A stretch of 64,000 nt of DNA from Pseudoips prasinana (taxonomy: Eukaryota > Arthropoda > Insecta > Lepidoptera > Nolidae). Every line of letters starts with the position of its first letter. Position 1 is the first letter of the stretch. The notes beneath the pieces were generated by a model that saw nothing but the letters and a program-made list of their open reading frames with translations, had not been told where the DNA came from and did no database searches. The stretch covers positions 34,614,501 through 34,678,500 of the forward strand of contig OX621246.1 of the NCBI GenBank assembly GCA_951640165.1. The letters are read 5' to 3'. The translations under genes were made by a program, and so were the position numbers. This document shows, in pieces, positions 30,642 to 41,514 of this stretch.

Positions 30642-30826
30642 TCACACATATATTATAAAGGTGAAAGTTTGTGACTGTGTGAGTGTTTGTTACTTCTTCA
30701 AGCAAAAACTACCGAACGGATATTGTTGAAACTTTGTAGTAATATAGCTTATACGAAAATATCCGAATAACACATAGGCTATATTATTATAAAGCTTAAC
30801 GCGGGTAAAACCGCGGGGCACAGCTT
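30642..30826 (+). mobile_element. Helitron-like element with decayed 3' end
   Basis: TCACACATATATTATAAAGG start after an A, the phrase AAAACTACCGAACGGATATT, and AACGCGGGTAAAACCGCGGG GCACAGC end. The terminal CTAG has mutated to CTTT. Confidence 0.7.
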
Positions 30827-30904
30827 TTCATTTTATGATTTATGTTTATTATTATAGCTTTATTTTCCACTTAACACTAATAATAAGTATAAAATCATTA
30901 TCAT

Positions 30905-31017
30905 CATACTGCACTATTAGTCTAATGGTTGCTGAATACTAAGCCATAGTTCGTGGGTTCGATCTCCACCCAGGAAAATTTATATTTTTTTTACAATTAT
31001 TTGTTTTGTATCTGGGT
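30905..31017 (+). mobile_element. tRNA-derived SINE fragment (C/D type)
   Basis: ATTAGTCTAATGGTTGCTGA (A-box region), GTGGGTTCGATCTCCACCC (B box), then CAGGAAAATTTATATTTTT and GTATCTGGGTGTCATC. Confidence 0.6.
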
Positions 31018-31019
31018 GT

Positions 31020-31262
31020 CATCATCGTCATCATCAGTCTGATATTATCCATTGCTGGACATAGCCCTCCCTCAAAGGTTTCTATAACGTTCCGATTTGG
31101 AGGGGTGTGCCTTAGTCACCGCGCCTAACATGTGACTTGGCGACCGCAGTTGAGGGGTAGCTAGTACACAGGTGGTGCTGCTGCCCGACTACCTGGTGTA
31201 TCCCTTAGTCGCGTTTTACGACACCCACGGGATGATAGAGGGTGGCCCTGTTATTATTACTA
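31020..31262 (-). mobile_element. Mini-RTE, second subfamily
   Basis: On the minus strand: CATCCCGTGGGTGTCGTAAA, GCGACTAAGGGATACACC, GGCGCGGTGACTAAGGC, CTTTGAGGGAGGGCTATGTC, CAGCAATGGATAATATCAG, then GATGATGACGATGATG. Leader and tail are joined without coding sequence. Confidence 0.78.
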
Positions 31263-31497
31263 GGCCTGAAACCATACGGCCAAGATCTTCTTATTAGATT
31301 TTGACGGCACCATGTCTACACATTCTTGTGTTGTTGACAAGTTTTGTCAAAATTCACACAAATTAGAGACTAATGAGGAACGACAGCTATGGGAGAGTAC
31401 CTACTCGTAGGAAAGATTTGGCTTTTATTTATTTGTAAAAAGGGGTACAAAGTTTTTACTTCAAGTATTAATATTATGATAATAATGTTTCAGTTAA

Positions 31498-31762
31498 GCT
31501 GTGTGGGGACGGCGGCGAATATCAGACAGACTATCATCACCCCATCTCACCCCGTGGGGTAGAAGTAGACCAGAGAGAATATCTACCAGAGGACGGGCAG
31601 CAGCTTCCTTCTGAGTACTATGACCATCATACTACGATCGCCAACCCGTCTGCCAAGCGTGGCGATTATGGCATATCCCCCCAAGATGATTATTGGGGGA
31701 GGCTTAAATTTGTCCAGCAGTGGACTTTGTACAGCTGTTATTATAATGATGATGATGAATAT
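31498..31762 (+). mobile_element. Mini-RTE, cleanest copy
   Basis: Leader 31498-31688 (GCTGTGTGGGGACGGCGGCG, ACCCCGTGGGGTAGAAGTAG, CCAGAGGACGGGCAGCAG, TGCCAAGCGTGGCGATTATG, CCCCCCAAGATGATTA) is joined directly to tail 31694-31762 (GGGGGAGGCTTAAATTTGTC, CAGCAGTGGACTTTGTACAG, ATGATGATGAA). In the full RTE these two parts are separated by about 2.9 kb of coding sequence. Confidence 0.85.
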
Positions 31763-31869
31763 TAAAGTTTGAAGTTACGTCGTCCAATCAATTACTACCA
31801 GGAATGCATTCTCACAGAGGCCGGACATTATTCGAGTAAATAAAAACACAAACTTAACACTGCTGGTTA

Positions 31870-32160
31870 AGTTTATGTTTTTTTTTATAAATCAGAGGGC
31901 GACAAACGAGCAAGTGGGTCACCTGATGGTAAGTGATCACCGCCGCCCATGGACACTCGCAACACCAGAGAATACGCGGGTGCGTTGCCGGCCTTTAAGA
32001 GTCAGCGAAGTGTTTTTGACCCTTCTCCCCACCCATATGAGCTCTGGCGACCTTAGTCACACGCAGAAACACATAATTAAAATAATGAATGTTATTACTA
32101 AGGAATGTCTTCTGTAAGGTGGAGGTACTTCCCCAGTCGGGCTGCCCTTTGAGCGAATGA
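31870..32160 (-). mobile_element. rep-Z copy
   Basis: Minus strand ends GGTGATCACTTACCATCAGG, TCGTTTGTCGCCCTCTGATT plus A-tail (T-run at 31880). It starts CAAAGGGCAGCCCGACTGGG and GAAGTACCTCCACC. Full length. Confidence 0.7.
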
Positions 32161-32204
32161 ACGCTGTGCCGTACCTCTCTTAAATGTGTTGTTTTTGTTG
32201 TAAA

Positions 32205-32448
32205 TTTGGCGGTTACCTCCGTAGTGCTCCTGCCTACGAAGCTGGTGGTCCTGGGTTCGAATTCCGGTAAGTGCAAATATTTGTGTGATGAGCACGCATA
32301 TTTGTTTCTGAGTCATGGATGTTTTCTATGTATATAAGTATTTATCTATCTATATAAGTATGTATATCGTCGCCTGGTACCCATAGTACAAGCTTTGCTT
32401 AGTTTGGGGCTAGGATGATCTGTAACATTGTCCCGAGATATTATATTA
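32205..32448 (+). mobile_element. SINE-A copy with shortened head
   Basis: B box GGGTTCGAATTCC and full body through GGGGCTAGGATGATCTG. The A-box part is rearranged (GGTTACCTCCGTAGTGCTCC, lacking CTAGTTGG). Confidence 0.8.
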
Positions 32449-32452
32449 TAAA

Positions 32453-32775
32453 CTAGCTGTGCCCCGCGGTTTAACCTAAAACGTTAAACTTTACAAATTA
32501 TCACAGCTCCTCCCCCGGAAGTGATAGCGTGATAATATGTAGCCTATATGTTGACCCGACCTCTTAGTAATATTCATGCAAAATTTGAAGTAAATCCATG
32601 CAGTACTTTTTGAGTTTAGCCCGGACATACATACAGACAAACAGATAAACAGACAAAAAATCTAAAAACTATATTTTTGGCTTCGATATCGATTGTAGAT
32701 CACGCCCCAAGTATCCTTTAAAAAAATATTCTATGTGCAGTTTTGACTTTCCTACGATTTTATTATATGTATAGA
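32453..32775 (-). mobile_element. Helitron-like non-autonomous element
   Basis: On the minus strand: TCTATACATATAATAAAATC start, AAAGTCAAAACTGCACATAG, CATGGATTTACTTCAAATTT, and GGGGCACAGCTAG end. 323 bp, co-linear with 19690-19995. Confidence 0.87.
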
Positions 32776-33204
32776 TGTATTTTTAACAATGGCAGAATAC
32801 AGGTATTTAGGCCACAACCATATCGGTAGCCGTCTACAGCACCTTGTCTATAACAAGGCATTCATATACTAATACTAATTTAGTCACTATTGCAGCGACA
32901 GGACTATTTTTGCCCGACCAATTACAGTCCAACTTTCTCCCGACAAGTTCTAATTGCCGCCCAAGAGCGTAAACTTACAAGTTTATGTGTGCTACGGTGC
33001 AGCTCAAATAATAATGAATAAAGCAGTTTATGTTCAGCTTATCAACTAGTCTATGGTGCGGTTAGTGTAGGTGTAGACGAGACATGTTATTTTCTACGTA
33101 ACATATTACATTAACAAGTACATTGCTTGTAATTAAAGGGTTAATGTTGACAATATTTCAATAGAGGTAAATTTAATAATAATATATTATTATTTTTTAT
33201 CCAA
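32776..33204. other. Unassigned stretch
   Basis: No supported gene or repeat. Confidence 0.4.
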
Positions 33205-33397
33205 AATACATTTGGAGTTAAACGGAGCGTTACGGAAAGTGTGATCGGCCGAGGCAAACGGAAGTTACTAGGGAGATATAAGTTAGTGAAGACAGAGAGA
33301 GAGGTGCGAGCACATGTTTTCTTTCTCTCTTTTTCTGATACGTTTCGTATATCTTAAGTTTTTCTTCAGTCTTGTGGTCTACAGCACACTCGTTTTA
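33205..33397 (+). repeat. rep-Y copy
   Basis: GCGTTACGGAAAGTGTGATC, GCAAACGGAAGTTACTAGGG, GGTGCGAGCACATGTTTTCT, CTACAGCACACTCGTTTT. Confidence 0.65.
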
Positions 33398-33411
33398 TAT
33401 GTAATTTAATA

Positions 33412-33530
33412 AATACACATACATAGACTCACGCCTGTTTCCCAGAGGGGTAGGCAAAGACAACGGATTTCCATTTGTCACGATCTTTGCACACGTCTTT
33501 TGCCTCAATTACTGTTATAATAAATGATAC
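33412..33530 (-). mobile_element. LINE 3' tail
   Basis: Complement of the tail at 11165-11285: CTGCCTACCCCTCTGGGAAA, CAGGCGTGAGTCTATGTATG. Confidence 0.65.
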
Positions 33531-33564
33531 AATTTAATAAATGTTGCGATTTATTTATTTTTAT

Positions 33565-34000
33565 TGCTCCTGATGGTCTAATGGTTACTGAACCGGACTA
33601 CTCAAGCAGAGATCGGGAGTGCGATCCCCACCCAGGACAAATCTTTAATGAGTCAAGAGAGATGAGATCAATCAGTGATGAGCTCGATTATTTAATAATA
33701 TAATAATAATATATAGGGACAATGTCACACAGATCATCCTAGCCCCAAACTAAGCAAAGCTTGTACTATGGGTACCAGGCGACGATATACATACTTATAT
33801 AGATAGATAAATACTTAAATACATAGAAAACATCCATGACTCAGAAACAAATATTCGTGCTCATCACACAAATATTTGCACTTACCGGGATTCAAACCCA
33901 GGACCACCAGCTTCGTAGGCAGGAGCACTACCAACTAGGCTACGGTGACTGTTCCGGTGGTTGTTCTGTGTATGAGTGTTATTTATTAAATAAATAACTA
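33565..34000 (+). mobile_element. SINE-C/D copy split by SINE-A
   Basis: GATGGTCTAATGGTTACTGA and GGAGTGCGATCCCCACCC form the tRNA-like head. GTGATGAGCTCGATTATTT ends the left part, and GTTCTGTGTATGAGTGTTAT resumes after the inserted SINE-A. Confidence 0.65.
33702..33955 (-). mobile_element. SINE-A copy
   Basis: Complete minus-strand copy, A box GTAGCCTAGTTGGTAGTG, B box GGGTTTGAATCCC, ATT-rich tail. Confidence 0.87.
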
Positions 34001-34145
34001 TCTAGGGATTACTAACACACTGCCATCTGATCCCAAACTAGGCAAAGCCTCTACTATTGAAACCAGAACAACTGATAGATATACTTTTATATTTCTAAGA
34101 GTCAGGTTTAGGGTCAAGCACTTAACTAACAGGCAAGTCAAAAAT
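33995..34145 (-). mobile_element. SINE-C 3' fragment
   Basis: CACACTGCCATCTGATCCCA, AACTAGGCAAAGCC. Minus-strand 3' part only. Confidence 0.55.
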
Positions 34146-34160
34146 CAACTCCGAACACGA

Positions 34161-34362
34161 CTGCACGTGTGGCGCAGCGGCTAAGACAGTCGCCTCGCCG
34201 CTTCGTGTCGCAGGTTCGAGTCTCGCGCTGGATCACTGTCTGACCTATAAATAGTTGTTCTGAGTCTGGGTGTAATTTGTGTCCGTCTATTATAAATTTG
34301 TAAAGGACCCCGCGACACAGGGATTAATTTCCCTAGTGGGGGCATTGTTATTAAAAAAGAAA
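34161..34362 (+). mobile_element. SINE-B copy
   Basis: ACTGCACGTGTGGCGCAGCG, B box AGGTTCGAGTCTC, full body, tail GGGGGCATTGTTATTAAAAA. Confidence 0.88.
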
Positions 34363-34849
34363 AAAACAGAAAAAAGAAACTGCTACGAGTGACGAATCAT
34401 ACGAAACTGCTACGAATGACGACAATTTAAATTATATGTGGATAGTTGAAATTAACACGAGTTCTAAAAAAGTGGACATTTAAAATACTCAGCACCATCC
34501 AATATAACCTGCCAAACATAAATTTAATAAAAGCCACATCGAAACTTTAATCAAAATAATCCGTAAAGGTAGCTCAACATATAAATCTGTCAGCGGGCAC
34601 CAAATCCGCCGCCATTACACTTTGTAAATCAACAAAGAGGACATCAAAGTAGACAAATTAACGCACTTATCTAAGCGTCAGCGTTAATAGGCCAACGTAA
34701 ATGTGTTCAGAAGGTTTAGGTGAACGTCAATATGATCTGAAAGCTACGTCGTCTACCGGAAGACTATTGTTTGAGTCGAGAAAGGAAACATGTTCTCTAA
34801 GGAGTTAGGAACATAGAAAGATTGCTTATAAGTATGTAAATCTTTATTG
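34363..34849. other. Unassigned stretch
   Basis: Short duplication of CTGCTACGA.TGACGA (34380 and 34408). No gene supported. Confidence 0.4.
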
Positions 34850-34982
34850 TGCAGACGCCAGCACATCAAGCTACCCCAATCTGTCAAATTTCTTCAAGTG
34901 AACCTTATGCTTATGTGATGAAGTAGAAAATCTATAAAAGAAATGTGACAGATTGGGGTAGCTGGATCTGCTGGCGTCTGTA
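34850..34982. mobile_element. MITE-P1 copy 3
   Basis: 133 bp, ends GCAGACGCCAGCACATCAAG and inverted GATCTGCTGGCGTCTG. A six-base deletion lies in the left arm. TA on the right only. Confidence 0.8.
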
Positions 34983-35169
34983 CAACAAAATTCTATACAT
35001 TAATTACAAGGATATGGTTAACCAGATTGCTTAAATAGTGGTCATTATTGCTTGAAGTGATCTGTTACAGGTAACCTCTAAAGGGATTGGAAAAACAAAA
35101 GTAGTGATTTTTTTTTAAATTCCATTTTACGGCTCTGGCTTCTTTGGCCTTATGAGCCTTCAGTAAATA

Positions 35170-35470
35170 TATTTTTATATTTTTTATTTCCGTCATTGTC
35201 TAGTAAAGTCCGTCACAGTCAAGTCATACATAGTCCTTGTCCAACCCCAGTAAAGCAGTGGAGACTTTACTAGAGGCTTTATGGAGTTTTGGTTACAACA
35301 CGGAAAATCACAATTCACGGCAATATCGCACTTTCCTCCACTTGTGTGCGCTGTCGAAGATGTTATGTCTAAAAATCCACCATATTTACACACAAAAACT
35401 CGAATTTACACCAGTTTTTGAAAATAAAACATAGCCTCGATGCGTCTTTTTCCGCGTTGGCGCCAAAACT
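35170..35470 (-). repeat. rep-V copy 1
   Basis: Shared with 36193 and 48503: TAAAGCAGTGGAGACTTTAC, AACACGGAAAATCACAATTC, GCACTTTCCTCCACTTGTG, GATGCGTCTTTTTCCGCGTT, GGCGCCAAAACTC. The minus strand keeps an open frame with KYGGFLDITSST and GGKCDIAVNCDFPC, also present in the 48503 copy. Looks like a retro-inserted or TE leader piece; no function assigned. Confidence 0.65.
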
Positions 35471-36039
35471 CTACAAAAAGTAGTGAAGTATTTATTTGTT
35501 GCCATAGTTCATGGTAGAAATTTTTGTTTTTTTTTGTTTTTTTCTTTTTATAATACTAAGAATGTTACCAGCCGATACATAAAGCACAGGAGTGTATGCA
35601 TAAACACGGGCGCACTCTCCATTCTCTCAGACAGTCATTCAGTCAGACACAATCGGTTGAAATCAGCTTTGAACCCAGTACTATATTGTGCCACTTAGAC
35701 GCTTGAATACCATACCATATTACTAATTGAAAACGAATGTCATGACTTCATGAATAATATTGACAATAACTTTAAGCCTTAATATATAAATATAATTTAG
35801 ATGAAATTGTTTTACACTTTACAGTTGGTTATGAAGTCGGTATTCGGATTTTTAAAACGGTTTTTATTTTTATTAGTAAGTGGTAGCAATCCAATTTCTC
35901 TCTTAAGAAAATGTCAATGTTTCGACGGTGCCTTAAATTGATATTTTTCTTGTAAATCCTAAGATTATTATCCATCTAATTTTAAAATCAGTTCACAAGC
36001 ACCGGAACAATTTTTTTAATGTATATAATGTAAGGCAAA
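35471..36039. other. Unassigned stretch
   Basis: T-rich, no supported gene. Confidence 0.4.
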
Positions 36040-36130
36040 CTATGAAGTGGCTCATCTGATGGTAAGTGATTACTGTTGCCCATGGACACGAGCAACACAA
36101 GACGCGCTAGTGTAATGAATGGCCTTCAGG
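36040..36130 (-). mobile_element. rep-Z fragment
   Basis: GCTCATCTGATGGTAAGTGA, TTGCCCATGGACACGAGCAA. 3' end of the family only. Confidence 0.5.
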
Positions 36131-36192
36131 AAAGAAATACGATTTTATTAATATTTGTAATGACCATGGATATAAATCCTTGAGTCTTAATA

Positions 36193-36430
36193 AATATCCC
36201 AGTAAGGCAGTGGAGACTTTACTAGAGGCTTAAATGGAGTTTTCGAATCAACACGGAAAATATTTATTCACGGCAATATGTTACTTTCCTCTATTTGTGT
36301 ACATTGTGGTAGAAGTTATGTCAAATAATCCAACATATATACCCATAAAACCTCGAATTTACACCAGTTCCATAAAATGAAACAATGCCCCGATGCGTGT
36401 TTTTCCCCGTTGGCGGCAAAAACTCAGTTA
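36193..36430 (-). repeat. rep-V copy 2 (decayed)
   Basis: AGGCAGTGGAGACTTTACTA, CACGGCAATATGTTACTTTC, GATGCGTGTTTTTCCCCGTT. Less conserved than the other two, and the minus-strand frame is broken. Confidence 0.6.
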
Positions 36431-36589
36431 TACGCTTGTTTCTTGAAGGTTGCCATGACAACTAACTTAAAGGAGGTTACTTATAGTACGGAAAAAAAAG
36501 TTACGCAAGAACTCGTTATATATTTACCTGTAAGAGATGACATCTAGTCGTATATACCACAAAGGAGGTAACAAGATTAAACCTCAAAA

Positions 36590-36758
36590 TCTACTATATA
36601 AAAATAAGTCGGGTTTTTCTTCCTGACGCTATAACACCAGAACGCATGAACCGATTTCCACGGTTTTGCATTCGTTGGAAAGGTCTCGGGCTCCGTGAGG
36701 TTTATAGCAAAGAAAATTTATAAAATTTAACGCGGGTAACACCGCGGGGCACAGCTAG
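36590..36758 (+). mobile_element. Short Helitron-like element (169 bp)
   Basis: TCTACTATATAAAAATAAGT start after AAAA, TTCTTCCTGACGCTATAAC and GAACCGATTTCCACGGTTTT inside, ACGCGGGTAACACCGCGGGG terminal hairpin, CAGCTAG end before T. Same end structure as lepidopteran Lep1-type non-autonomous Helitrons. Confidence 0.85.
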
Positions 36759-38095
36759 TATTTATAAATAAATCTACAGCGACCGTAGCTGATTCGTCTG
36801 TTCAACAAATAAAACAGATGCTAAGGATTCTTATTTTATAACCTGTTTCCAGACTTGAATAAATTCCGGGGTAAAATAGATCCTCTATCTCTCCGTGTCA
36901 CTACAGGTTTCCCAATGCAATTTCTTCTCGATCCTACGGCAAATGTTTACAGACGGGATTGTTCATTTTATTTTAAGAGCGGCTTTCTTATTGTTTTGGA
37001 GACGAGAAACAGGAACAAGATACACCTTGAAGATGTTCCTTAATTTTTAATAAAACTTATTACCAATCTCCTTCAACAGTTCCTTAGTCAATCGAATTGA
37101 TCAAAATTCATATAAAACTATTAAGATCCAAGAAGCATTCCCATAACATAAACTCTGATTTTTAATCTGTCCTTTTAGAAGTGGGTTGAAAATAGTATTT
37201 TAAAATACTGTTAATAACAATATTAAGACTTTAACTCTAAGCTTACAATTGGCCATTATTTGAAGCTGGAACCGGTCATTTATGTCTGGAATATTTGCCG
37301 ATTGACGTATTAATGGTGTGCATACCAAAAAAATATACAGAAACAGTCTTTTTATGGCATGCTATAGTTATGATGAATCGATGCGTGTTTCGGAACGACG
37401 ACGTGTCAATGAGTTGCTGTTCTGTCATGATGACAACCCCATGGTGCGGGATTAACCCCGTGTTAGTAAAACTACTTTGTTTTATTTCAGAAGCTCGTTG
37501 TTTGGATAATTTGGCTGTCGTATTGTATGTATATGTCAGTATACCTATTTCGCTTGACGAAGCTCTCTACTACTCCTAAACTAACGTTTCAATCTAGTGC
37601 CTAATAAAATTTACAAATTGAGTAAGTCTTAGAATTTAAGACAGCATTTAAGCTTAGAGTTTAGCCATGTAACGTACACTTCTCAGTAGTAACACTGCCA
37701 TTCTGCTTTCCTAGAATTTCTAGATTACCTAACAGTCATTTGTTTTCCCCACACGTATTTAACGAGTGATTCAGATTTCAGTTCACAATAATCTCTTGAA
37801 ACTGCGAACTTAAATTTATGGAGCAAGTCTTCGAGTACAAAGTCCAGCATAACTTGGAGTTTCATTTTAATAAACGGGCATTATTGACGAATACTAGAAT
37901 TTTATTTTCCTTTGTATTGGGTTGGCACAATAGACTTGGCATTCGGTTCTATTAGCTCATAGACCGGATGCTTTTGTTTTACTCGCTTTTAACGTGTCGT
38001 GGCAGGACTGTTTTTGAAATGTGATAGCAGCTTATTATGGTTTCGAGTCAAAATTATGTTCAATTTGTATAGTTACGTAACTTTTTTATTGTTTA
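36759..38095. other. Longest apparently unique stretch (about 1.3 kb)
   Basis: No repeat family recognised. Two short frames (36855-37043 and 37295-37579) lack recognisable domains. Could be host intron or intergenic DNA. Confidence 0.4.
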
Positions 38096-38810
38096 TTAGC
38101 TGTGCCACGCGGTTCAACTAGGGTTGCCAGGCCATAAAATGCAAAAGCCGGACTGCGCACTACATAAATCCTGACATGTTGCCCTAAAAGCCGGACATAT
38201 TTTTTGAAGTTATACTTCTTTTGGCGCGTTGGAGAAAAATGATGAGAGTGAATTATTACGATGCGCGCGCACACCGACACCAAAAAATGTAACAGCATGA
38301 AGTTAGTTCTAGGTGGTATGACAAATTCGTATCGTAAAAAATAACAGCATGAAGTTAGTTCTAGGTGGTATGAAAATTGATAACTATGTTCAAGTTGTAT
38401 ATTAAGAAGTATAACTTCTAACGCGTGTACATAAGTACACACAAGTTTTTTTTATTACCAAACATAATGTTTTTACAGCTGGGCTAATGAAAAAAGTATT
38501 TATACGTGATGTCAAGTGAGAATGAGATCAAATGTGGAGTGTGCCAGATATGTGCATATTCATCCCATCGTACGAATCGCCACTCTGATAAAAAGCCTGA
38601 CAAAAGCCGGACAGGTCAAACACGTACATATTTGGCCGGACGCGACCGCAAAAAGCCAAACATGTCCGGCTAAAGCCGGACATCTGGCAAGCCTAGGTTC
38701 AACCCGCGTTAACCTGTATTAATTATAGCCTATATGTTATCATTGTTCATCAAAATCCGTTCAGTAAATTTGCCTTGAAGCAGTAACAAACATCCATATA
38801 CTTATACAGT
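38096..38810 (-). mobile_element. Helitron-like element split by hAT MITE
   Basis: On the minus strand: GGATGTTTGTTACTGCTTCA, TGAACGGATTTTGATGAAC, ACATATAGGCTATAATTAAT, ACGCGGGTTGAAC; after the insert CGCGTGGCACAGCTAA (a CTRR end). The host is restored exactly by removing the insert and one TSD. Confidence 0.75.
38119..38695. mobile_element. hAT-type MITE with 8-bp TSD
   Basis: 577 bp. Ends TAGGGTTGCCAG and, inverted, TAGGCTTGCCAG. GGTTCAAC flanks at 38111-38118 and 38696-38703. Several AAAGCCGGACA-type motifs lie near both ends, likely transposase-binding sites. The interior holds a direct duplication of ACAGCATGAAGTTAGTTCTA (38291 and 38343). No transposase. hAT assignment rests on the 8-bp TSD and TIR type. 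Confidence 0.85.
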
Positions 38811-39584
38811 TAGCAGAAATGTTAATGTTTTCTTTGTCTACTTTCGGCCATGTTAACCATTCTCAGTGGAGTCTAGCCTTATACGCGGTACATATTGAAT
38901 TTCACAAGCCTTTGCACTGCCCATGATCCAATGAGACAGGCTAGCTAAATATCCATTTTTATAACACAAGACCTCCTTATCTATGGTTGAGATGTTGAAG
39001 ATGCGAGAGGGTCAATAACTTAGCAGAAATATCATCTATAAATTGAATTCGTATTTTTATGACTACTCTAATATATTAGAATTTATAAGCTCCGCAATAT
39101 ATATGCACGTAAACATTTATTTTTTCCTCACATCTGGTTTGACGTTACGTCCGAACTACATATATGTATATTGTACCTATACCCTATTATCTGTGGTATA
39201 TTTATCTATGGTAGCAACTGACCGAACAAAAAACAAAAAAATTATAACAAAAAATATTTTCTCTCTATATAACAAAACTAAATTTGTAACATAATTATAA
39301 AACCATAAATAAACATTACAATATAATCACTATACAGATGGCAATCAGAATATTCCATCTATTACACTAAGTAGGTGTTGAAACATAATTACACAGTATC
39401 GTCTACACCGACACTTATAAGGATTTAATACAACTAATATATGACAAGTGCGGACAGTGATCGTGGTATTAAGACTTAAGAATGTCTTAAGTTATGAGCC
39501 CCGGTTTATTTTGAGTGTCCGTTCCAGTAGTTTGTTTAAGCTGCGACTCGTTATTAGTGTCAACAGGTTCTGATCCGACTTATG
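38811..39584. other. Unassigned stretch
   Basis: No gene supported. The short frame at 39043-39294 is low-complexity. Confidence 0.4.
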
Positions 39585-39634
39585 AATTAAATATCCACGT
39601 GTAAGAAACTTGGTCATTGATCGGATCGATTTGG
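39585..39634. repeat. 50-bp direct repeat, left copy
   Basis: Starts AATTAAATATCCACGTGTAA. A copy with about three differences lies at 40220-40269. The pair brackets a LINE remnant and a 5S-SINE. Confidence 0.8.
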
Positions 39635-39647
39635 CGCTCATAGCTAA

Positions 39648-39955
39648 TTTTTTTTTTAATGCAAAATGGGTTTCCCGTGACCACGATCTCACCTGATGGT
39701 AAGTGAAGATGTGGTCGAAGGTAGACCGCGCGTACCCATAAGATGCCTGTTCACTATAACCTTGAATAACCCCATGTTATATGAGTCTGGAAACACGAGG
39801 TTGTTCCACAGCTTAGCCGTGCGTATGATGAAGGAGGAAGCAAAGCGCTTCGTATGGCATAATGGGATGTCAACAACATAGCGGTGAAGAGCCTCCCGAC
39901 GCCTTGTAGTCCAATGAAAAATATGATGCTTAAAATATGATGCTGACAAAATGAT
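39648..39955 (-). pseudogene. Jockey-like LINE ORF2 C-terminal remnant
   Basis: Minus-strand frame reads RREALHRYVVDIPLCHTKRF, SSFIIRTAKLWNNLVFPDSY and NMGLFKVIVNRHLMGTRGLP, the closing segment of a Jockey-type LINE ORF2. A T-run at 39650 is the A-tail. RT and endonuclease parts are missing, so this is a 5'-truncated insertion. Family partner at 12725-13275. Confidence 0.75.
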
Positions 39956-40210
39956 GATGCTCTCACCGTAAGCGATCGGCGAGGTTAAGCGACTAGGCCT
40001 GCGGTCAGTCCATAGATGGGTGACCGCCAAAGTGGTTTAATTTCTGAGCGTCTTCGTGCTTAGGAGGGCACGTTAAGCTGTCGGTCCCGGTTGTAGTCAT
40101 TAGACAACAGTCGTTAAGCCATGTCAGAGGCCTACTGGGCGGCTTGAACAACTCTGCTAGTTTCAGAGTTGTTCAAGCCGCGTGTGGGTTACCATTACCC
40201 ACACGATAAG
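39945..40210 (+). mobile_element. 5S-rRNA-derived SINE
   Basis: Head GCGATCGGCGAGGTTAAGCG then CGGTCAGTCCATAGATGGGT GACCGCC resembles the 5S rRNA internal promoter. Body: GGGCACGTTAAGCTGTCGGT, CATGTCAGAGGCCTACTGGG, CTTGAACAACTCTG; 3' end ACACGATAAGCAAGCAAG. A short inverted duplication of CAGAGTTGTTCAAGCCGC sits inside at 40137-40182. Confidence 0.82.
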
Positions 40211-40219
40211 CAAGCAAGT

Positions 40220-40269
40220 AATTAAACATCCACGTGTAAGAAACTTGGTCATTGATCAGATTGATTTGG
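40220..40269. repeat. 50-bp direct repeat, right copy
   Basis: Starts AATTAAACATCCACGTGTAA. See the left copy at 39585. Confidence 0.8.
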
Positions 40270-41316
40270 TCAATAACTTTAGTATTTGGTAATCTGATTA
40301 CCTATAGTCACCACCGTACTACATTCCCCTTAGGCATTCGTATCCATAAAATGCTCCCTCCAATCCTCAATCGCGTGTTAACGTAGACCGAGAGTAGCAC
40401 AAGACTTCCCTTAAAACCTACCCTCTCATGCATCACCATGAGAGTGACCACACTAAGCCAAGGTTTGAGATCCAAAAGGGGTGCCTTCTGGCCCAGGTAT
40501 CATAGTTTGTAGTCTTGTTTCCTAGATAGCTGGAGCCCACGATTGCCTCTAATGTCCGGTGATTCAGTGAAAGTGTACTTACGTCCAATGCAAGGTCTGG
40601 AAGGAAGGTATCGGTAATATAGGCTGCCCACCCCTGTCTTGTGAGCACCAGGACTTTTGTCAAACTGTCACAAGAAAGTCTTTAGCATGATGTAGTAAAA
40701 CCATAAGGTTAATGGGAGATTTGTTTTTCTATGGGAGGTGACTATTGTAAACTTGTCTTGTTAAAAAAGGTCATAGAAAAGCAAGTACTAACTACCTAAT
40801 AAGTATGGAAAAGACAGCTAGCCAAAGCTCTTAAAACACTTTTTAATTCGAACATTTCACAATCATCTTTTATAAGCTGTAGGTAATAATCAGTTGACTA
40901 TATAACATGTTTAAAAATCAAAGCTTTTAACATCGCAATCTTACAAGAATCTTAAATTAACCAAAACGAATAAAATATCAAAGCTAACTGTAATTTGTTT
41001 ACTGTTGTAGGCATTTAGTTAACTATTCGCGTGTTGCGTTTTATTGACCGTTAACATCATTAACATAGTGATATAATTATTGTGATGGATTTTTACGTTT
41101 CGGTTTTACACGTTTTGCAGTTCCCGATAGAGGTTTTATGAGTTAAAACAAACAACTAAAGATTGACAAAATGTTAAATTTGTGTTACGTTGAAAGAAAA
41201 AGAAAAAAAGGTTTATTCCATACAAGCACAGATAATCCTAAACTTTACTTAGTCTACATCAAAGATTAAACAACAACTAATTACGTTTAGTTTATATAGT
41301 ATTTTTATTGTTTTTT
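40270..41316. other. Unassigned stretch of about 1 kb
   Basis: No supported gene. GCCTCTAATGTCCGGTGATT-type sequence recurs near 49588, suggesting an unrecognised repeat. Confidence 0.35.
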
Positions 41317-41514
41317 TAAAGACAATGCCCGCACTAGGGAATCTAATCCCTGTGTCGCGGGGTACTTTACAAACATATAATAGACGGGCACAAATTACAT
41401 CCTCTCACTCCGAACAACTATTTAGGGGTCACACAAATAGTTGTCCGGCGCGGGACTCAAACCCGCGACACGAAACGGCGAGGCGACTGTCTTAGCCGCT
41501 GCGCCACACGTGCA
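41317..41514 (-). mobile_element. SINE-B copy
   Basis: Minus strand: TGCACGTGTGGCGCAGCGGC, B box GGGTTTGAGTCCC, full body and AAAAAA tail (T-run 41310). Confidence 0.88.

Noticed and set aside
36855..37579. Two short plus-strand frames as possible host exons
   Set aside because: No domain, no consistent splice sites, composition like flanks.
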